6,506 nt of DNA from an uncultured Aliiroseovarius sp. (GCA_938023895.1 CALJDH010000182.1:1-6506); one strand, 5' to 3'. Positions 1 to 5,100 are shown, numbered from the stretch's first letter. Notes: generated by a model not told the origin, from the letters alone. Made by a program: numbers and translations.

Positions 1-141
1 AGGGAGTTGCAGGAGACCGTGAGCTTGATGCGCGAGGACTTGATGCGACTGCCGGGGGCGGTCTCGACCGAAGTGGCGCAGGCATTAGAGCCGCTGGCCA
101 GACTCCGGCAGGACGTGTCACAAGCGCTGGAGGCTTACGAC
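1..141 (+). repeat. Terminal overlap, copy 1 (circular closure)
   Basis: Bases 1-141 are identical to 6366-6506 at the other end of the window. The overlap falls inside coding sequence, and reading across it joins two open frames without error. This shows one circular molecule rather than a biological terminal repeat. A length of 141 equals a commonly used maximum assembly k-mer. Confidence 0.95.
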
Positions 142-615
142 AGAGTTACGGACATCCAGCGCAAGACGCTGGACGATCTGACGCAGCAGATGATCGCGAG
201 TGCAGCGCAGGCGTTCGAGGGGAGGTCCCGGAAGCTGGACGCGACTATCTCCGACCTGTCGCGCAGCCTGTCAAGTCTGAAAACGAGCCTCAGCAGCATG
301 GAGCAAACAGCGCAGCAGGTGGCGACCTTGCCGGGCAAGCTGACGAGCGCACAGCAGGGCATGACCAAGGCCGCCGACCAACTGACCGAGGCAGCGAACG
401 AGACGCGCCCGCGCCTCTGGCGGCAGGCGCTGGGGCTGATTCTGGCCGGGGCCGTGGGCGCAATGCTGGTGGCGACTGGGCAAGTCGCTTTAAACAGGCT
501 AGTGCCGCCCGGCGACGTGCAGCAGATGGCAGACTGGGCAAACGCGATTTGGAGCAAGGCAACGCCCAAAGAGCGCGAATTACTGAAACAGATCGTCAAT
601 CGGCCCGCGAACTAG
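1..615 (+). CDS. mobB: MobB-like coiled-coil membrane protein, C-terminal part
   Basis: This continues the ORF that starts at ATG 6297; the stop TAG is at 613-615 and the full protein has 227 residues. Residues about 20-155 are rich in Gln, Ala, Leu, Ser and Thr with long heptad-like helices, suggesting a coiled coil. One hydrophobic segment, ALGLILAGAVGAMLVATGQV (residues about 166-185), fits a single transmembrane helix. A tail of about 40 residues follows. RSF1010 MobB is a membrane protein of about 137 residues that aids relaxosome function and links it to the conjugation apparatus. This protein is longer but has the same place and membrane character. Because it is read in a different frame from the relaxase-primase linker, its sequence and the linker constrain each other. 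Its role is inferred from position and topology. Confidence 0.75.
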   Translation, partial: RELQETVSLMREDLMRLPGAVSTEVAQALEPLARLRQDVSQALEAYDRVTDIQRKTLDDLTQQMIASAAQAFEGRSRKLDATISDLSRSLSSLKTSLSSMEQTAQQVATLPGKLTSAQQGMTKAADQLTEAANETRPRLWRQALGLILAGAVGAMLVATGQVALNRLVPPGDVQQMADWANAIWSKATPKERELLKQIVNRPAN

Positions 616-1604
616 ACCCGACCGCCTACCTTGAGGCCAGCGGCTACACCGTGAAGCGAGAAGGGCGGCACCTGTCCGTCAGGTCTGGCAGCGACGAAGT
701 GTATCGCGTCACTCGTCTGCAAGATGGGCGCTATCTCTGGTGTGATCGATACGGGAACACCGGCGGTGACAATATCGACTTGGTACGCGAGATTGAGCCG
801 GGCACGGGCTACGCTGAGGCCGTCTATCGTCTGCATGGAGCACCGACAGTCCGGCAGCAGACGCGACAGAACGAACTCAAGCGGCAACCGCCGCAACTAC
901 CGCCGCAACTACCGGCAGCCCGCGAGCGTGGCCGCGAATACCTCAGAGGGCGGGGTATCACCCCCGACACCATCGAGCACGCCGAAAACACGGGCATGTT
1001 GCGCTATGCAGACGGCGGGGTGCTGTTCGTCGGCTACGACCGTGCAGGCACCGCGCAGAACGCCACACGCCGCGCCATTGACCCCGGTGACCCGGTGCAG
1101 AAGCGCGATTTGCGCGGCAGCGACAAGAGCTATCCGCCGATCTTGCCGGGCGACCCTGCAAAGGTCTGGATTGTGGAAGGTGGCGCGGATGCTCTGGCCC
1201 TGCACGACATCGCAAAGCGCAGCGGCCAGCAGCCGCCCACCGTCATCGTGTCAGGCGGTGCGAACGTGCGCAGCTTCTTGGAGCGTGACGACGTGCAAGC
1301 GATCCTGAAGCGGGCCGAGCGTGTCACCGTGGCAGGCGAGAACGAGAAGAACCCCGAGGCGCAGGCCAAGGCCGACGCCGGGCACCAGAAGCAAGCGCAG
1401 CGGGTTGCAGAAATCACCGGGCGCGATGTGCGCCAATGGACGCCCAAGCCTGAGCAGGGCAAGGACCTGGCTGACATGAATGCCCGTCAAGTGGCTGAGA
1501 TTGAGCGCAAGCGACGGGCAGAAATTGAGGCCGAGAGACCGCGAGCTTTCACGCAAGAGTCGGGGTATGACTCGGGGTATGACGGACCCAGCTTCGGCAG
1601 ATAA
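1..1604 (+). CDS. Relaxase-primase fusion, C-terminal part (continues from 5522-6506)
   Basis: This is the C-terminal 530 or so residues of an 815-residue protein that begins at ATG 5522 and crosses the circular junction. The frame through codon 141-143 (residue 329) is the relaxase frame at 6506, and no stop occurs before TAA 1602-1604. Residues about 270-480 are a Gly/Ala/Arg-rich linker. Residues about 487-562 resemble the N-terminal region of mobilisation-associated DUF3991/TOPRIM proteins, but the only cysteine is in WCDRYGN, so no zinc ribbon is visible. The TOPRIM fold follows: VWIVEGGADALAL with Glu674, then VAGENEKN with Glu728 and Glu730 where DnaG-type TOPRIMs have Asp residues, then GKDLADMN. 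By analogy with the RepB part of RSF1010 MobA, this domain probably makes primers for plasmid replication and for the transferred strand, but it is a different primase family. An annotator seeing only the linear record might start it at TTG 549, which has no Shine-Dalgarno site and is internal to the fusion. Confidence 0.87.
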   Translation, partial: GVAGDRELDARGLDATAGGGLDRSGAGIRAAGQTPAGRVTSAGGLRQSYGHPAQDAGRSDAADDRECSAGVRGEVPEAGRDYLRPVAQPVKSENEPQQHGANSAAGGDLAGQADERTAGHDQGRRPTDRGSERDAPAPLAAGAGADSGRGRGRNAGGDWASRFKQASAARRRAADGRLGKRDLEQGNAQRARITETDRQSARELDPTAYLEASGYTVKREGRHLSVRSGSDEVYRVTRLQDGRYLWCDRYGNTGGDNIDLVREIEPGTGYAEAVYRLHGAPTVRQQTRQNELKRQPPQLPPQLPAARERGREYLRGRGITPDTIEHAENTGMLRYADGGVLFVGYDRAGTAQNATRRAIDPGDPVQKRDLRGSDKSYPPILPGDPAKVWIVEGGADALALHDIAKRSGQQPPTVIVSGGANVRSFLERDDVQAILKRAERVTVAGENEKNPEAQAKADAGHQKQAQRVAEITGRDVRQWTPKPEQGKDLADMNARQVAEIERKRRAEIEAERPRAFTQESGYDSGYDGPSFGR

Positions 1605-1609
1605 GAGCG

Positions 1610-1642
1610 CCTGTCAGTCGGTGTGACGAACCGACCGACAGG
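1610..1642. repeat. Imperfect inverted repeat between primase and repA
   Basis: Arms CCTGTCAGTCGG (1610-1621) and CCGACCGACAGG (1631-1642) pair with one mismatch around a nine-base loop. It lies in the 70-bp gap between the relaxase-primase stop and the repA start. There is no T run after it, so a classical rho-independent terminator is unlikely. An operator, an attenuating RNA hairpin that uncouples rep from mob expression, or a mRNA stability element would all fit. RSF1010 has regulatory genes (E and F) upstream of repA; none is present here. Confidence 0.6.
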
Positions 1643-1674
1643 CTAACCATCATCAACCTGAGTAGGAGGCCGAT

Positions 1675-2538
1675 ATGGCTATCAACATTATGGAGGCGTT
1701 CCAGCAGGAACCGCCACAACTGGACTTCATCTGGCCCGGATTTTTGGCCGGCACCGTGGGAGCACTGGTGGCCCCCGGTGCCACCGGAAAAAGCTTCTGG
1801 GCGCTGGAAGCAGCAATCGCAGTTTCTTGTAGTGTTTCGGGCGGCGATTTACTAGACATTCGACCGCAGCATACCGGGCGCGTTGTCTATTTCGCGGCAG
1901 AAGACCCGGAGCCGGTGCTAATTCGCCGCTTGCACGCTATCGGCAGGTATCTGGATGAAGCGGCACGAGAGGCCATCGCTGAGAATCTCGCAATTGAACC
2001 TGTTATGGGAAGGCGACTTAATGTCATGAGCGACGCACACCTGCGCCGCGTAATCGACTATTGCGCTGGAGCGCGTCTGATAGTACTCGATACTTTAAGT
2101 CGAATTCACACGCTTGACGAAAACTCTAATAGCGATATGTCGCATCTCATATCGGTATTAGAACACGTTGCAGCAACAACCGGCGCGGCTGTTTTGTACT
2201 TGCACCACGTGAGCAAAGGCAGCGCTCGCGAGGGACAGACTGATCAGCAGCAAGCGGCGCGGGGAGCATCAGCGCTGATTGATAACGCGAGATGGTGCGG
2301 CTTCGTCGCCAAAATGACCGAAGATGAGGCAAAAAGGTGGAGCGACCGCGCCTCTTATGAACGCCCGCCAATTGGTAACCGGCGCGGCTTCTTCTTGCGT
2401 TTCGGCGTGAGTAAGCAAAACTACGATGTAACTCCAATTGATTGCTGGTACGAGCGGCGAGAGGGCGGCGTATTGGTGCCTGTTGAGCTTTTTGAAGTGA
2501 GCAGAAATAGCAGGAGTGGAAATCGTGAACAAGCATGA
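1675..2538 (+). CDS. repA: Replicative DNA helicase RepA, IncQ (RSF1010) type
   Basis: RepA is a hexameric ATP-dependent helicase of the RecA/DnaB-like superfamily that unwinds IncQ origins after RepC binds, so the plasmid need not use the host DnaB loading system. The 287 residues compare with about 279 in RSF1010 RepA, and many blocks agree with that protein as I remember it. Walker A is APGATGKS (33-40). AEDP (75-78) holds the likely catalytic Glu76. Walker B is LIVLDT (135-140). LYLHHVSKG (174-182) is followed by DQQQAARGASALIDNARW (190-207) and LRFGVSKQNY (241-250). The start ATG 1675 has AGGAGG at 1664-1669 with a five-base spacer. The end overlaps the repC start, so the two are probably coupled. 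Third codon positions look more AT-rich than in the mob genes, consistent with a different origin. Confidence 0.95.
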   Translation: MAINIMEAFQQEPPQLDFIWPGFLAGTVGALVAPGATGKSFWALEAAIAVSCSVSGGDLLDIRPQHTGRVVYFAAEDPEPVLIRRLHAIGRYLDEAAREAIAENLAIEPVMGRRLNVMSDAHLRRVIDYCAGARLIVLDTLSRIHTLDENSNSDMSHLISVLEHVAATTGAAVLYLHHVSKGSAREGQTDQQQAARGASALIDNARWCGFVAKMTEDEAKRWSDRASYERPPIGNRRGFFLRFGVSKQNYDVTPIDCWYERREGGVLVPVELFEVSRNSRSGNREQA

Positions 2539-3394
2539 ATTGACGCACGCCCGCCACGATCCAGCGCATTGTCTTGCGCCAGGCTTATTTCGCAGCCTAA
2601 AGCGGGGCGAGCGCAAGCGCGCGAAATTAGACGTTGTGTATGACTTCGGCGACGGCAGGCGAGTCGAATTTAGTGGCCCGGAGCCGTTGGGTGCCGATGA
2701 TTTGCGCATACTGCAAGGACTTGTAGCAATGGCCGGGCCGGGTGGGCTGGTTTTATCGCCTGAGCCGGCGACCGAAGGCGGGCGGCAATTGAGACTGTTT
2801 CTTGAACCGAAATGGGATGCGATAAACGAAAATGCGATGGTTGTAAAAGGCAGTTATCGCGCATTAGCACGAGAAATTGGTTACGCTGACCCCGACAACA
2901 CACGTCCGATAAGAGAGTGCATCGAACGGCTCTGGAAAGTGTCTATCATTGCACAGGATGGAAAAAAACGGCGGGGCTTTCGCTTGCTATCGGAATATGC
3001 AAGCGATGAGCAAGACGGCAAATTGTATGTTGCGCTGAATCCGATGATCGCGCAGGCTGTAATGGGGGGGAAACACGTAAGGATTGAGATGGACGAAGTG
3101 CGAGCGCTGAAAACAGACCCCGCGCGTTTGATTCATCAGCGGTTGTGCGGCTGGATTGACTGCGGTAAGTCAGGGCGGGCAGAGCTAGATACGATCTGTG
3201 GGTATGTTTGGCCGAAAAAAATTAACGATAACGCGATGAAGCGACGGCGCGGCATAGCTCGCAAAGCACTTGACGAGCTGTCCGTCGCATTGGGCTGGAC
3301 AGTGAGCGAATACGCAAAAAATAAGTTTGAAATCGGCAGGCCGAAAATGCTCGGCACTGCGCCCAAAACACAGGAGATTCGCCATGAGAAATGA
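2525..3394 (+). CDS. repC: Replication initiator RepC, IncQ (RSF1010) type
   Basis: RepC binds the oriV iterons and opens the origin for RepA. The 289-residue product is very close to RSF1010 RepC (about 283 residues) through long stretches: RHDPAHCLAPGLFRSLKRGE near the N terminus, then FSGPEPLGADDLRILQGLVA, EGGRQLRLFLEPKW, CIERLWKVSIIAQ, GFRLLSEYASDE, YVALNPMIAQAVMGG and RLIHQRLCGWID. I chose GTG 2525 because AGGAG at 2512-2516 is eight bases upstream. The in-frame GTG 2516 overlaps that site and would add only three residues. The gene overlaps the 3' end of repA by 14 bp and its stop overlaps the next ORF by 11 bp. The family is certain; the exact start is slightly uncertain. Confidence 0.95.
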   Translation: MNKHELTHARHDPAHCLAPGLFRSLKRGERKRAKLDVVYDFGDGRRVEFSGPEPLGADDLRILQGLVAMAGPGGLVLSPEPATEGGRQLRLFLEPKWDAINENAMVVKGSYRALAREIGYADPDNTRPIRECIERLWKVSIIAQDGKKRRGFRLLSEYASDEQDGKLYVALNPMIAQAVMGGKHVRIEMDEVRALKTDPARLIHQRLCGWIDCGKSGRAELDTICGYVWPKKINDNAMKRRRGIARKALDELSVALGWTVSEYAKNKFEIGRPKMLGTAPKTQEIRHEK

Positions 3395-3728
3395 TTGGGA
3401 AACACCGCCGACAGTCGAAGGTCTGGTTGTCCGCGCTTGGATTGGCGAGGATGGGCAACCGGATGTTCTGCATGTGCAAGGAGTAGATGTTGCCGACGAT
3501 ATCGGCAACCTAGACCGAGCGATCGGCGACCCGGACAACCCAGACCCAAACAGGCCGTTCGTGCTGATCGGCAAAGCAGGAACGATCGCCCGGCACGGCT
3601 ACACCGACCCCGAAAAACTGATCGGGAAGCGTTGCCTGATCTACTCCGGCGGTCGCTTCGATAGCGTAGCCATTGAGCCGGAAACCGGCGAGCACTGGGG
3701 CCTCGTCGTCTGGTGCGAGTACGTGTGA
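3384..3728 (+). CDS. Small acidic protein of unknown function downstream of repC
   Basis: I do not recognise this 114-residue protein. ATG 3384 overlaps the repC stop (3392-3394) in another frame and has CAGGAGA at 3371-3377, so it is probably the third gene of a repA-repC operon and translationally coupled. It is rich in Asp, Glu and Gly, has no visible signal peptide or membrane helix, and ends WGLVVWCEYV. Recurrent beta-like segments (VEGLVVRAWIG, PDVLHVQGVDV, NRPFVLIGKAG, KRCLIYSGG, HWGLVVWCEY) suggest a small, mostly beta fold. Its stop directly borders the iteron region. A role in copy control or as a RepC partner is a guess from position only. A reading from TTG 3327 is possible but lacks a ribosome site and would overlap repC more. 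Confidence 0.75.
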   Translation: MRNDWETPPTVEGLVVRAWIGEDGQPDVLHVQGVDVADDIGNLDRAIGDPDNPDPNRPFVLIGKAGTIARHGYTDPEKLIGKRCLIYSGGRFDSVAIEPETGEHWGLVVWCEYV

Positions 3729-3760
3729 GCACCCCCCTCGTCCGTTGTTGCGTCGCCCCC

Positions 3761-3804
3761 AACCCCCTGTTTAACAGTACCCAACCCCCTGTTTAACAGT
3801 ACCC
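3761..3804 (+). repeat. Two tandem 22-bp iterons (probable RepC sites)
   Basis: Two identical 22-bp units occupy 3761-3782 and 3783-3804. Each starts AACCCCCTGTTTAACAGT and ends ACCC. Inside each, CTGTT and AACAG form a five-base inverted repeat around one T. The unit length fits the 20-22 bp iterons of IncQ plasmids, and they lie close to repC. I see no third in-register copy; RSF1010-type origins usually have three or more. Confidence 0.85.
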
Positions 3805-3860
3805 GCCCTGCCCCGGAAACCGCCGGTGTGACAAGGACTTACGCGCGCCCCCGGGTGCTC

Positions 3861-3890
3861 ATCTAAGATCATCTAAGATGATCTACTAGG
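3861..3890. repeat. AT-richer decamer repeats with paired GATC sites
   Basis: Three decamers run in tandem: ATCTAAGATC, ATCTAAGATG and the diverged ATCTACTAGG. Within them AGATCATCT (3866-3874) and AGATGATCT (3876-3884) form a perfect nine-base inverted repeat around one A. Two GATC sites lie at 3867-3870 and 3880-3883. In a GC-rich origin, an AT-richer repeat block beside the iterons is a natural candidate for the DNA unwinding element (inference). Confidence 0.6.
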
Positions 3891-3900
3891 CGCGGCCACA

Positions 3901-3980
3901 GCCGCCGCTTTGGCGGCGTCTGGGCTTTGCCTCAAAACGAAACCCATCGCCCCCCGCCTTCGGCGACCCCCTCCGGGGGT
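3901..3980. repeat. Cluster of GC hairpins beside oriV (possible primase start sites)
   Basis: Three perfect short hairpins can be drawn. GCCGCC at 3901-3906 pairs with GGCGGC at 3912-3917. CGCC at 3955-3958 pairs with GGCG at 3962-3965 around TTC. ACCCCC at 3966-3971 pairs with GGGGGT at 3975-3980 around TCC. IncQ origins carry hairpin single-strand initiation sites used by the plasmid primase, and these hairpins are in the right place. None has a T tract, so intrinsic termination is less likely. The assignment is tentative. Confidence 0.4.
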
Positions 3981-4026
3981 AAAGAGAGCCAGCGGGGGGA
4001 AGGGTGCCAGCCACGGGCAGCGGGGC

Positions 4027-4128
4027 GAGGCCTCTGGCGGCCCCAGACGGCCTTCTGGAGGCCTCTGGTGGCCCCAGGCAGCCGCAGGCCTGCGCGGCGG
4101 CCCTGGGAGGCCCTGGGAGGCCCTGGGA
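4027..4128. repeat. GC-rich direct repeats between oriV and leftward gene
   Basis: GAGGCCTCTGGCGGCCCCAG at 4027-4046 recurs at 4058-4077 with one change. GGCCCTGGGA is repeated three times head to tail at 4099-4128. The stretch lies just past the stop of the leftward gene. The ORFs that cross it look like shadows of repeat sequence. No function is assigned; the block may be a spacer, a replication or termination element, or a slippage-prone array. Confidence 0.65.
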
Positions 4129-4138
4129 GGCTGCAGCC

Positions 4139-4600
4139 TCACCCGCCCTCGCCCTCGCCCAGGGGCAGGGGCAAAGATGGTGGTGCGGTCTCGGCTTTGG
4201 GGGGCGCCTTGCCCTTGCGGGGCTTCTTGGGGGGTGGGTAGCCCGACTTGCGCACGGCCTTGGTCAGCGCCTCGACTGCTGACCATACGTCAGCCGCCCA
4301 CTCGTCCGACGGCTCAAAGTCTCCGCTGCGTATCGCATCAGCCGCTTCATTGATACGACTGGCAATAGATTTTGCTGTATACTGTCGGACTTGATTTTGC
4401 GATGCCTGTCGTTGCTTCTCGATATACTCTTGTAGCTCCGCCCTCTCCTCGTCAGACAGTTTGTCCAGTAGTCCGTCAGACGGCTCATATGTGTATGCGT
4501 CTATCGACCCAAGCATGCGCACTACAGACCGGCGCTTTACCTTGTCATAGCCGCGGTATGCGAGTATCTGGATGCGGCCTTTTTGGCGCTTGAACTGCAT
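4139..4600 (-). CDS. Hypothetical protein with basic, proline-rich tail
   Basis: This 153-residue protein is read leftward from ATG (complement of 4598-4600) to TGA (complement of 4139-4141). A near-consensus promoter lies directly upstream, which argues that it is a real gene. Residues 1-60 (starting MQFKRQKGRIQILAYRGYD) are basic then acidic, with the block MLGSIDAYTYEPSDGLLDKL. Residues 50-120 look mainly helical. The tail from 121, PPPKKPRKGKAPPK, is lysine- and proline-rich. The last 14 residues are low complexity and arise from GC repeats. I recall similar N-terminal sequences only as hypothetical plasmid proteins. The basic character, the inverted repeat on its promoter and the same motif at the mob promoters would fit a DNA-binding regulator, but no known DNA-binding motif is visible. 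The Shine-Dalgarno site is poor. Confidence 0.72.
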   Translation of the reverse strand: MQFKRQKGRIQILAYRGYDKVKRRSVVRMLGSIDAYTYEPSDGLLDKLSDEERAELQEYIEKQRQASQNQVRQYTAKSIASRINEAADAIRSGDFEPSDEWAADVWSAVEALTKAVRKSGYPPPKKPRKGKAPPKAETAPPSLPLPLGEGEGG

Positions 4601-4630
4601 GACTTACTACTTGGTTGACTGTGTGAGTAT

Positions 4631-4659
4631 ATTGTAGCACGACATAGTTCGTCTGTCAA
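4631..4659 (-). promoter_or_regulatory. Sigma70-type promoter for the leftward gene
   Basis: On the minus strand, TTGACA (complement of 4654-4659) is followed by exactly 17 bases and then TACAAT (complement of 4631-4636). The -35 is perfect and the -10 has one mismatch. The -10 lies about 30 bases upstream of the ATG at 4600. Confidence 0.8.
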
Positions 4660-4677
4660 CACTTACTGTCGTGCTAC
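4634..4677. promoter_or_regulatory. Perfect 11-bp inverted repeat over the leftward promoter (operator candidate)
   Basis: GTAGCACGACA (4634-4644) and TGTCGTGCTAC (4667-4677) are perfect complements separated by 22 bases. One arm overlaps the -10 box and the other lies just upstream of the -35 box, so the two sites bracket the promoter. Its half-site TCGTGCT recurs downstream and at the mob promoter, suggesting a shared repressor. Confidence 0.65.
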
Positions 4678-4683
4678 TTTGTA

Positions 4684-4719
4684 TCGTGCTGTGATGCTCT
4701 GTGCGTGTCGTGCTGTGAT
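4684..4719 (+). repeat. Direct repeats of TCGTGCTGTGAT
   Basis: TCGTGCTGTGAT occurs at 4684-4695 and 4708-4719, a 24-bp period. It extends the TCGTGCT motif of the nearby inverted repeat. TTACTGTCGTGCT is also shared exactly between 4663-4675 and 4883-4895. These spaced sites look like an array for a DNA-binding protein. Confidence 0.6.
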
Positions 4720-4772
4720 CCCCGCTGCGCGCCTGATGTAAGGTGGCACCCCTTCCCCCGCTGGCCCTCCCA

Positions 4773-4807
4773 CCCCCCCCCTTGGGGGGGGTCGGCGCGA
4801 AGCGCCG
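4773..4807. repeat. Two adjacent GC hairpins, one a C9-TT-G8 tract
   Basis: Nine C residues (4773-4781), TT and eight G residues (4784-4791) form a perfect homopolymer hairpin. It is followed directly by CGGCGC (4793-4798), GAA and GCGCCG (4802-4807). No T run follows in either direction. The homopolymer length may be unreliable in the assembly. Confidence 0.55.
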
Positions 4808-4858
4808 GGGGGCGGGGCAGGGCCTCAGGGTGTGCTGTCTTGTCGGCTTCATAGCTGC

Positions 4859-4887
4859 TTGACAGCGATTGCTTGCTTGCGTTTACT
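4859..4887 (+). promoter_or_regulatory. Candidate promoter for the mobC-mobA operon
   Basis: TTGACA at 4859-4864 (a perfect -35 box), 17 bases, then TTTACT at 4882-4887 as a weaker -10 box. The shared motif TGTCGTGCT begins at 4887, directly at the -10 end, so a protein bound there would block the promoter. The promoter points toward GTG 5101. Confidence 0.5.
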
Positions 4888-4931
4888 GTCGTGCTGGCGG
4901 CTTGTACTGTGGAGGCGGCTTGTCGCTCGGC

Positions 4932-4961
4932 TTGACTTCTTCCGTGCGGGGGCTGTACTAT
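4932..4961 (+). promoter_or_regulatory. Second candidate rightward promoter
   Basis: TTGACT at 4932-4937, an 18-base spacer and TACTAT at 4956-4961. It also points toward the mobC-like gene. TATCGTGGTG at the -10 box is a diverged copy of the shared TGTCGTGCTG motif. It is weaker than the upstream candidate. Confidence 0.35.
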
Positions 4962-4982
4962 CGTGGTGCGGGCGGGCAGCAA

Positions 4983-5012
4983 GGTGTAACCTGCGCTTCG
5001 CTTGGTTCCACC
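4983..5012. other. Possible oriT core with nic-like sequence
   Basis: GGTGTAACC (4983-4991) and GGTTCCACC (5004-5012) form a nine-base inverted repeat with one mismatch, with the small hairpin GCGCTTCGC between. TAACCTGC (4987-4994) differs by one base from the TATCCTGC found at the nic site of RP4-like MOBP plasmids. It lies about 90 bp before the mobC-like gene, where an oriT is expected. This is resemblance only, and the nick position is unknown. Confidence 0.28.
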
Positions 5013-5100
5013 CTCCGGCCTTCGGCCTCCGCCCCCGCTCCCTTCGGTCGGGGGGTTGCCTGCCCTTGTGGGTTGCTTGATCTTTGCTGGAGAGTTACTT

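Larger units (their letters stand above)
3729..4138. other. Presumed vegetative origin region (oriV)
   Basis: This gene-free stretch of about 410 bp lies between the repC-linked ORF and the leftward gene. In order it holds two tandem 22-bp iterons, a block of three ATCTA-type decamers, GC hairpins and GC-rich direct repeats. TGAGCACCC at 3726-3734 and its complement GGGTGCTCA at 3853-3861 form a long-range inverted repeat bracketing the iterons. IncQ oriVs combine RepC-binding iterons, GC- and AT-rich segments and two hairpin primase start sites. This region has elements of all these types, but the parts were not matched base by base to a known origin. Confidence 0.7.
4601..5100. other. Gene-free control and presumed oriT region
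   Basis: No convincing gene is seen in these 500 bp. The stretch holds the divergent promoters, the TCGTGCT-type sites, GC hairpins and an inverted repeat that may belong to oriT. Since the mobC-like and relaxase genes begin just to the right, the transfer origin is most likely here. The frames that remain open through it are low-complexity shadows. Confidence 0.6.

Noticed and set aside
135..599. Minus-strand ORFs opposite the relaxase linker
   Set aside because: Two overlapping frames on the plus strand are already supported; the antisense frames are Cys/Ser/Arg-rich with no start signals.
7..615. mobB-like protein starting at TTG 7
   Set aside because: Across the joint the same frame reaches ATG 6297 with AGGGG six bases upstream, adding 25 residues.
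549..1604. Primase as an independent gene starting at TTG 549
   Set aside because: The frame is open far upstream and joins the relaxase frame through the circular joint. TTG 549 has no ribosome site and is only the first permitted start codon after the cut.
3327..3383. Extended start of the small post-repC gene at TTG 3327
   Set aside because: There is no ribosome site and it lies fully inside repC; ATG 3384 has CAGGAGA upstream.
3136..3762. Long minus-strand ORF of 208 residues opposite repC and the small gene
   Set aside because: It is Arg/Ser-rich, crosses an iteron and lies antisense to two well-supported genes, typical of shadow frames in GC-rich DNA.
3873..4353. Overlapping long ORFs on both strands near oriV
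   Set aside because: They are Gly/Pro/Arg-rich translations of GC repeats in several frames at once, with no ribosome sites.
4773..4807. Intrinsic terminator at the C9-TT-G8 hairpin
   Set aside because: No T tract follows in either direction, so termination is not supported; it is kept as a repeat only.
5002..5100. N-terminal extension of the MobC-like protein to TTG 5002
   Set aside because: The added residues are proline-rich translation of hairpin DNA; GTG 5101 has a well-spaced GGAGAG.
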